The notes under the pieces: generated by a model
What the model saw: only the letters and a program-made list of their open reading frames with translations
Databases searched by the model: none
Told to the model about the DNA's origin: nothing
Made by a program: the position numbers and the translations under genes
DNA from: Terriglobia bacterium
Lineage (GTDB): Bacteria; Acidobacteriota; Terriglobia; Terriglobales; Acidobacteriaceae
Length of the DNA: 35,737 nucleotides
NCBI GenBank assembly: GCA_020073105.1
Contig: JAIQFW010000061.1
Location: 1-35,737 of the forward strand
Direction: 5' to 3'
Shown: one piece after another, positions 31,144 to 35,737 of the stretch
Position numbering within the stretch: position 1 is the stretch's first letter
Layout: every line of letters starts with the position of its first letter

Positions 31144-33084
31144 TCACTGTGCCCGGCTAAGCTGAAAGAACCTGTCTCTGAGCTTCACAACATACGTTTC
31201 GGTGGGTGACTTCACCTGGACCGCCTCCCCGCTGTACTCGATCTGGTACATCATGCGATCGCCCGCATCGGCCTCGACGACTCGGCCTTCGGCATCGTAG
31301 TGCAATGTGAGCACACGCCCGTCCTCGGCCGCTCGGATCATGCGATGTGCCGGGTCGTAGTCATAGTGAAGTCTGTGGTCATGGTCACGCACCTCTGTCA
31401 AGAAACCGTCCGTGTCATAGAGATATTGTGTACTCCCGCCGTTATCGTCCTCGATTCTCTGCACCATTTCGCCGTTGTAGGTAAACCTCCAGCTATGCGC
31501 GTACGAACTTGCCAGGTCCTTGCCTCCCGTCTGCAGTGCCCGTGCGATGTGGCCGTAGCCGTCCCGTTCGGCCGCGATCTGATCACCGTCCGGGTCCGTC
31601 TTGTCGATGAAGTAACACGGCACGGCGGAGTTCGGACCACAGCCGAGATAGTGCCAGACGGTCCCGTCGGGGCTTTGGATCTTCCATCTGCCCTCCCAGG
31701 AGAGCACCGCGCCACTGAACTCGCCAGCGTTGCCCGGGGCAACATACTTGGCGTCGCCTGAAAATCCCACGCCGGGCGTGATGCGGTAGAACTCCACACC
31801 GTAGATGCTGATTGTCCGCAGGCTCTGCGGGTCGGTGGACCACACCGTGTCGTCCAGATTGTGCCAGGTGCTCTTGCCAAACGCCCTCACCTTGCCGTCA
31901 TAGGTATGACTGGCGTACATGCGGCGCAGAAAAAGCCCCATAGGGCCGGGACTATACAGATCCGTGCGCTCAGTTCGAAACTCGCCATGCGACAGGTCGA
32001 CCTCGTAGTAGCTGCCCCGGCCAATAGCGGAAGGCTCGAGGCAGGGGTGGACCGGTTCCAGCCGTTCTAAACCAGCCACATTTGCACTGATAAAACTAAG
32101 GCACGGGGTACCGTCGATGTCGCCCTGGTAGGCCTGATGCGCCAGGTCGGTGAGCAGATAATGTTCACTAGCTTCATCGATGCTTCGCAAGTTAGCTTCG
32201 AAGGCCATCAAGCTCTCTGGCCGGCTGCTCTTCTGAAATTCAAAGTACATCAGCCCCAGACACTTCATCGCGATCTTTCTAAGGCGCTCGGTTCGGATTG
32301 CCGCATTGGGCCTTCTCCCGAAGGCAGCGGGATCCAGGTGCGCGGTCAGTACGGCATATTTGTTTGCCAGCCGATAGTTGAATGTGAAGTCCCAACCGAG
32401 ACTGCGGGGATAAATGTCATCGTCAATTACACCCATGATTCTCGCGTCTTCGTCGTCGGCAATTTGGGGGAATTTCCCGGCCATCGCCTCGACCAGCATC
32501 TCAGCGATCCACTGGTTCCGCTTGCTGTCGCGTGCCTCTTCTGGCAGGTCCATCGCGGGCAGCATTACGGCCCGAACCCCACACTCCTCTTGCAGAAACT
32601 TGGCCAGTTCCTCCACCTCCGCAGCCGCCGGAGCACCAATTGCTACGAGGTACAGACGCCGATTGCCATGCAACTGGTCAGCCTTCGCTACGCCGCCTAG
32701 CGGCGAAAGGTTGAGCACATGATCTTCCGTCACATCGCGAATCTCACCTTGCAATAAAGCCCAGGCGCTTGAGCTACGGTACAACTCGAAGAAGGCAAAC
32801 CCTCGGGCCTCCGATCCCTTCACATAGGCAAACACGGTCGCGACTCCGTTCAGGTTCCATCCCATGGCTAGGGGTATGCGAACATCGTTGCCAAATTCAG
32901 CGCGCACCCGCGTATCTTGCAGCAGGCGTTCACGCGCTACCGCCAGAAAATCCGACCTCATGAGCCACGTTTCATACAACCCAACCACGATGCAGAGCGC
33001 CAGCAGGAACATGACCGCAATGAGCAATCCGGGAGTTCTCTCCGCACTGACGGGATTGGAAGAGGGAGTCTGCTGAACAATCAT
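31144..33084 (-). CDS. membrane protein: Coa1/Tim21-like segment, degenerate archaemetzincin-like domain, RHS/YD-repeat C-terminus
   Basis: The protein has 646 residues from ATG 33084. One membrane segment (about 20-41) anchors it. Residues 55-128 resemble the small Coa1/Tim21 fold. Residues about 142-310 follow the archaemetzincin (peptidase M54) layout: RRLYLVAIGAP, RNQWIAEMLVEAM, RIMGVIDDDIYP, YAVLTAHLDP. Where M54 enzymes have HExxHxxGxxH, this protein reads RKIAMKCLGLMYFEF (269-283), so the zinc site is lost. Residues about 358-640 are RHS-like: GSYYEVDLSHGEFRTERTDLYSPGP, then YD-type units WRFTYNGEMVQRIEDDNGGS, YLYDTDGFLTEVRDHDHRLHYDYD, LHYDAEGRVVEADAG. There is no toxin tail or RHS shell of full size. 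No protease activity should be assumed. The role is unknown; binding or scaffold is a guess. Confidence 0.75.
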   Translation of the reverse strand: MIVQQTPSSNPVSAERTPGLLIAVMFLLALCIVVGLYETWLMRSDFLAVARERLLQDTRVRAEFGNDVRIPLAMGWNLNGVATVFAYVKGSEARGFAFFELYRSSSAWALLQGEIRDVTEDHVLNLSPLGGVAKADQLHGNRRLYLVAIGAPAAAEVEELAKFLQEECGVRAVMLPAMDLPEEARDSKRNQWIAEMLVEAMAGKFPQIADDEDARIMGVIDDDIYPRSLGWDFTFNYRLANKYAVLTAHLDPAAFGRRPNAAIRTERLRKIAMKCLGLMYFEFQKSSRPESLMAFEANLRSIDEASEHYLLTDLAHQAYQGDIDGTPCLSFISANVAGLERLEPVHPCLEPSAIGRGSYYEVDLSHGEFRTERTDLYSPGPMGLFLRRMYASHTYDGKVRAFGKSTWHNLDDTVWSTDPQSLRTISIYGVEFYRITPGVGFSGDAKYVAPGNAGEFSGAVLSWEGRWKIQSPDGTVWHYLGCGPNSAVPCYFIDKTDPDGDQIAAERDGYGHIARALQTGGKDLASSYAHSWRFTYNGEMVQRIEDDNGGSTQYLYDTDGFLTEVRDHDHRLHYDYDPAHRMIRAAEDGRVLTLHYDAEGRVVEADAGDRMMYQIEYSGEAVQVKSPTETYVVKLRDRFFQLSRAQ

Positions 33085-33090
33085 CCAGCA

Positions 33091-33096
33091 ATTATA
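33091..33096 (-). promoter_or_regulatory. -10 box of the RHS/AMZ-like gene (leaderless configuration)
   Basis: A perfect TATAAT on the minus strand, 6 bases before ATG 33084; no Shine-Dalgarno. Confidence 0.55.
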
Positions 33097-33240
33097 GGAA
33101 GGCCATACAGGGATTCTTAATTACCAAAGTGATGCAGGCGATCTTGTCGGAGGACGGTGGGCGGGACGGCGCTCACCCAGGGACGTAGCGCCACTCCGCC
33201 AAACAAACCCTCACGCACACGGGCAAAGCGGGATTCCCCA

Positions 33241-33264
33241 CCGCTGCAGCGGGTCCGGAATGAC
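33241..33264. repeat. palindrome plus GGAATGAC motif, REP-like
   Basis: CCGCTGCAGCGG (33241-33252) is a perfect 12-base palindrome, followed by TCCGGAATGAC (33254-33264). Read on the minus strand it begins GTCATTCCGGA, like the element at 22755. It sits downstream of the VOC gene. Confidence 0.6.
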
Positions 33265-33276
33265 GAATTGAACTGA

Positions 33277-34071
33277 CTACTTTCTGGGCATTGATTGAAA
33301 GATGGCAAACACCGCTCCCTGCGGGTCGGCCACGATAGCAAAACGTCCGACATTCTCCATCGTCATTGGTTCGAGGTAGAACTTGGCACCAAGCTGCTTG
33401 GCCTTGCCTGCCGTAGCATCACAATTGGAAACCTGGAAATACGGCAGCCAGTGTGCCGGAGTGCGAGGATTGTTTGGCCGCACTGGCGGAATACCCCCTA
33501 TAAACTCTTCCCCATTCTGAATATGGGAGTAACCCGACGGCGGATCGTCGTCGGTATCGGCAGAGATCTTCCATCCGAGCATGTCGCTGTAAAACTTTCC
33601 GGCACGATCGGGGTTGGGCGTATTCAGGTCCGCCCAGCAGAGCGTACCATCCACGCCACCGATACCGATGCCGGTGTTCTTCTTCGGTTGCCACACACAA
33701 AAGGTCGCGCCGGTCGGGTCTTGCAGGACCGCCATGCGGCCCGCCTCCATCACATCAAACGCAGGAGCAAAGACTTTGCCGCCGGCGTTGGTAGCCCGAG
33801 TCACCGCCGCGTCGGCGTTGTCGACGGCGATGTAGATCATCCAGTGCGGGGGTACGCCTTGCGAACGCTGATCGGGGCGCAAGGTACATCCGGCAGCCGC
33901 GTCGCGGCCCTGCAACCGGAAAATGGTATAGAAATCGCCGGGGCCCATGGGCATGTCATTGGCTTCCCAACCAAACAGTGAGCTGTAAAACTTCTTGGCG
34001 GCGTTCTGATCGGTGGTGGCAAGTTCGATCCAACAGAAGGACCCAGGCTGGTGCTTGTCGATGTTGGCCAT
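33277..34071 (-). CDS. two-domain VOC (glyoxalase/bleomycin-resistance fold) protein
   Basis: The protein has 264 residues from ATG 34071 (MANIDKHQPGSFCWIELATTD); a longer frame from 34125 is discarded because TATACT lies 7 bases before this ATG. Two VOC modules are arranged in tandem: about 10-128 (FCWIELATTDQNAAKKFYSSLFGWE ... RMAVLQDPTGATFCVWQP) and about 138-260 (LCWADLNTPNPDRAGKFYSDMLGWK ... RFAIVADPQGAVFAIFQ). The closing DP.GA.F motif repeats in both. The substrate of such proteins is unknown; they bind metals or small molecules, and many are annotated only as VOC family. It follows the aminotransferase gene on the same strand. Confidence 0.9.
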   Translation of the reverse strand: MANIDKHQPGSFCWIELATTDQNAAKKFYSSLFGWEANDMPMGPGDFYTIFRLQGRDAAAGCTLRPDQRSQGVPPHWMIYIAVDNADAAVTRATNAGGKVFAPAFDVMEAGRMAVLQDPTGATFCVWQPKKNTGIGIGGVDGTLCWADLNTPNPDRAGKFYSDMLGWKISADTDDDPPSGYSHIQNGEEFIGGIPPVRPNNPRTPAHWLPYFQVSNCDATAGKAKQLGAKFYLEPMTMENVGRFAIVADPQGAVFAIFQSMPRK

Positions 34072-34078
34072 GTGGCGA

Positions 34079-34084
34079 AGTATA
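34079..34084 (-). promoter_or_regulatory. -10 box of the VOC gene (leaderless configuration)
   Basis: TATACT on the minus strand, 7 bases before ATG 34071. A partial -35 (TTGTCG) lies 18 bases upstream of it. Confidence 0.5.
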
Positions 34085-34169
34085 AGCGGGTCAGACGATT
34101 CTCGACAAAACCTGGTTTTCCACAAGTTCAGGATGGCAGCAATCGGCAGAGCAACCAGTTGTCAGTTCA

Positions 34170-34186
34170 CAGTTCTCGGTTCTCAG
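34170..34186. repeat. 17-base word shared with 27151-27167 (inverted)
   Basis: CAGTTCTCGGTTCTCAG within TTGTCAGTTCACAGTTCTCG...; the reverse complement is found intact at 27151. It lies between the VOC and aminotransferase genes. Confidence 0.8.
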
Positions 34187-34192
34187 AATTGC

Positions 34193-35365
34193 CTACGAAC
34201 CGTTCATGAGTTCCAGCACGCGCTCGATTCCCTGGCGAAACTGTGCAGGTGGCGTAATCAAGCTCACCACCAGGTAGCCATCACTGGGAAAATCATAGAA
34301 GTGTCCAGGATGAACCAATACTGCAACCTTGCGCAAAACATCGATGGCGAGCTCTTCGTCGGACTGCGTTACTGGCACCCGCAACACCGCGCACCATCCG
34401 CCTTCGACGTCCAGACGCTGGCAGGCCTTCTGCTTGGCCAATCCGCGATCGAGTTCCTCCAGGTTGGAGCGGAGGCGATCCAGCAACAAAGGCTGGATAG
34501 TGTTGCGCTGTTCCAACAAAACCGGCGCGGCCAGTTGGATGGGTGCATTCAGGGAAAGATAGGTATCGGCGATCACCTCGAGGCGAGCCAGGGCGGGGTT
34601 TACTTTGTCCTCGGGGCCGCTCGTGACCACCCAGGCCAGCTTCATCTGCGGCAAGGCGGAGATTTTTGACAGGCCGCTGAGCGTGAAGGTCAGCGCCTCT
34701 CCGTTCGCAGCGAAGGTCTGGCGTGATGCCCCATCGTGCGCGTAATCGAGAAACACCTCATCCACGATGAGCGATAGGTTGTACTCCCGGCAGAAGTCGT
34801 TGAGCGCGGTCTGTTCCGCCCGCGTAACGTACGATCCCGTGGGATTGTTGGGATGCACCACGACTACAGCGCGGGTGCGATGGGTCACCGCTTTGTACAA
34901 CGACGGAAAGTCAATCTGCCAGCCGTGGTCATAGAGCAACGGATACGGAACCAGCTTCACATCCTCCAGGTCGGCAAGAAACTCGAACAAGGGATAGCTG
35001 GGCTTGGGCACCAGAATTTCGTCTTCCGGGTTGCAAAGCAGGCGAAAGACGTACGAATAGCCCTCGCTGGTGCTAGTGGTAAGCAGCACGGATTCGGGAT
35101 CAATATCGAATTCCTCGTGCTGCTTGCGGTAATACTCGGCGACCGCCAGGCGCGCGCCGCGCAGCCCCCTGGGTTGGGGATCGTAATCGAGCGCATCCGG
35201 CTGGATGAGCGATTGCATGATGGCTTCTTCGTCGTAGTGCAACTCGGCGCGGGTGGGATTGGAGATGGTGAGGTCCAGCACCTCCATGCCCGCCGCCTGC
35301 AGCTCCCGCTGCACTTCGGTGAAGCGGTTGGGGGTGAGCTTCCAGTCGGTACGATGAGAGAACAT
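34193..35365 (-). CDS. class I/II PLP-dependent aminotransferase
   Basis: The protein has 390 residues from ATG 35365; longer upstream starts are discarded because TATCAT lies 9 bases before this ATG. Fold type I aminotransferase marks: TISNPTRAELHY near 33-44, TTSTSEGYSYVF (cofactor phosphate), HPNNPTGSYV with Asn174, LSLIVDEVFLDYAHD (Asp202) and the PLP lysine Lys234 in LSGLSKISALPQMKLAW. The substrate is uncertain; the best fit is the aspartate/aromatic or LL-diaminopimelate-like group. It is monocistronic by its promoter, followed by the VOC gene after 121 bases. Confidence 0.92.
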   Translation of the reverse strand: MFSHRTDWKLTPNRFTEVQRELQAAGMEVLDLTISNPTRAELHYDEEAIMQSLIQPDALDYDPQPRGLRGARLAVAEYYRKQHEEFDIDPESVLLTTSTSEGYSYVFRLLCNPEDEILVPKPSYPLFEFLADLEDVKLVPYPLLYDHGWQIDFPSLYKAVTHRTRAVVVVHPNNPTGSYVTRAEQTALNDFCREYNLSLIVDEVFLDYAHDGASRQTFAANGEALTFTLSGLSKISALPQMKLAWVVTSGPEDKVNPALARLEVIADTYLSLNAPIQLAAPVLLEQRNTIQPLLLDRLRSNLEELDRGLAKQKACQRLDVEGGWCAVLRVPVTQSDEELAIDVLRKVAVLVHPGHFYDFPSDGYLVVSLITPPAQFRQGIERVLELMNGS

Positions 35366-35374
35366 GCCGTATCC

Positions 35375-35380
35375 ATGATA
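35375..35380 (-). promoter_or_regulatory. -10 box of the aminotransferase gene (leaderless configuration)
   Basis: TATCAT on the minus strand, 9 bases before ATG 35365. Confidence 0.4.
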
Positions 35381-35421
35381 CGGAATGTGAGGAAAGAAGT
35401 GGCTACGACTTGCGGGGACGG

Positions 35422-35737
35422 CTACCGGTACGCGCCCCACATATCGTCGATGAAGCTGTATTGCGGAAATTCACCTTGCAGCCAGTAGCGCGTCTGGCCC
35501 TGGCGCTCCCAGTCTGCGCTGTAATCAAAACCGCTTTGCACCTTGATATCGGCCACGGCCTGGGCATCGTCCTCCGTCATCCAGCGATCGACGTAGTCAA
35601 AGAACGCGGGATAGTTCCAGACGTTCTCCGCATGCATGATATGCATGCTGAGCGCCTCGCCGACCCACGAGACCGAAGTACAGCACCTGCGGTATGCTTC
35701 CCCGAGCTGTTCATTGCCGTTGATCAGCGGCCAATTC
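35422..35737 (-). CDS. C-terminal end of an unrecognised protein, 5' part off window
   Basis: The last 104 residues of a longer gene. The frame is open to the window edge: NWPLINGNEQLGEAYRRCCT, then SVSWVGEALSMHIMHAENVW, then NYPAFFDYVDRWM, ending YSFIDDMWGAYR. The internal ATG at 35646 should not be taken as the start. The combination YRRCCT.SWVG and YPAFFDYVDRWM reminds me of the end of large uncharacterised proteins possibly of the six-hairpin/heparinase-like kind, but I cannot assign it. It lies 56 bases upstream of the aminotransferase gene on the same strand. Confidence 0.75.
   Translation of the reverse strand, partial: NWPLINGNEQLGEAYRRCCTSVSWVGEALSMHIMHAENVWNYPAFFDYVDRWMTEDDAQAVADIKVQSGFDYSADWERQGQTRYWLQGEFPQYSFIDDMWGAYR

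Noticed and set aside
31144-33084. Assignment as an active metalloprotease or RHS toxin
   Set aside because: No HExxH motif is present, and there is no variable toxin domain or full RHS shell at the C-terminus.

Overview
The window looks like a contig from a Gram-negative, GC-rich (roughly 58-60% by eye) soil-type bacterium, most likely an Acidobacteriota (Terriglobia-like). The reasons are an outer-membrane assembly operon, PEGA, HAF-repeat and PagL-type exported proteins, and many short hairpin or tandem repeats between genes of the kind I associate with that phylum. No tRNA, rRNA, CRISPR array, transposase or phage gene was seen. Both ends cut through genes (a TamB-like gene at base 1 and an unrecognised gene at base 35737), so the window may be a whole contig. 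The first ~40 bases look chimeric.

Layout. (1) 1-7.56 kb, minus: a tightly coupled envelope operon, Omp85/BamA-type (seven POTRA domains) -> SurA-like chaperone without a PPIase domain -> TamB-like protein; neighbouring genes overlap by 1-3 bases. (2) 7.7-9.4 kb, plus: a ThiF/MoeB-type E1-like enzyme and a small secreted protein with an HGHMHG patch. (3) 9.4-14.0 kb, minus: M48 (Ste24-like) membrane protease, aroA, a small unknown, an alpha/beta hydrolase, and a zinc-ribbon PspC protein. (4) 14.1-17.0 kb, plus: an alkaline-phosphatase-superfamily protein whose C-terminal segment appears moved to its N-terminus (apparent circular permutation), a repeat-bearing spacer, and a zinc-ribbon membrane protein. 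(5) 17.0-21.4 kb: thiD (minus), an AT-rich spacer, rlpA, pyrF, a HAF-repeat secreted protein, and a 58-residue zinc-ribbon gene with its own terminator. (6) 21.6-25.2 kb: a secreted unknown, formiminotransferase and cyclodeaminase in overlapping frames (looks like one FTCD gene with a lost linker), a small basic protein, and PagL-like lipid A deacylase. (7) 25.2-28.8 kb: DUF4242 protein, SDR, glutaredoxin-like protein and acyl-CoA ligase, with several long hairpin repeats. (8) 28.8-35.7 kb: PEGA protein, FKBP isomerase, an unknown, a membrane protein joining a dead archaemetzincin-like domain to an RHS/YD segment, two-domain VOC protein, aminotransferase, and the partial end gene.

Common threads. 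Envelope building and remodelling dominate: Omp85/TamB/SurA-N, RlpA, PagL, FKBP and M48. The rest is housekeeping (AroA, PyrF, ThiD, FTCD, aminotransferase) scattered as single-gene units. About eleven genes have a -10-like hexamer only 6-9 bases before the start codon and no Shine-Dalgarno, which predicts leaderless mRNAs; many of the exported-protein genes instead have a clear Shine-Dalgarno. The observations most worth checking are the permuted phosphatase, the pseudo-archaemetzincin/RHS fusion, the split FTCD and the leaderless start pattern.
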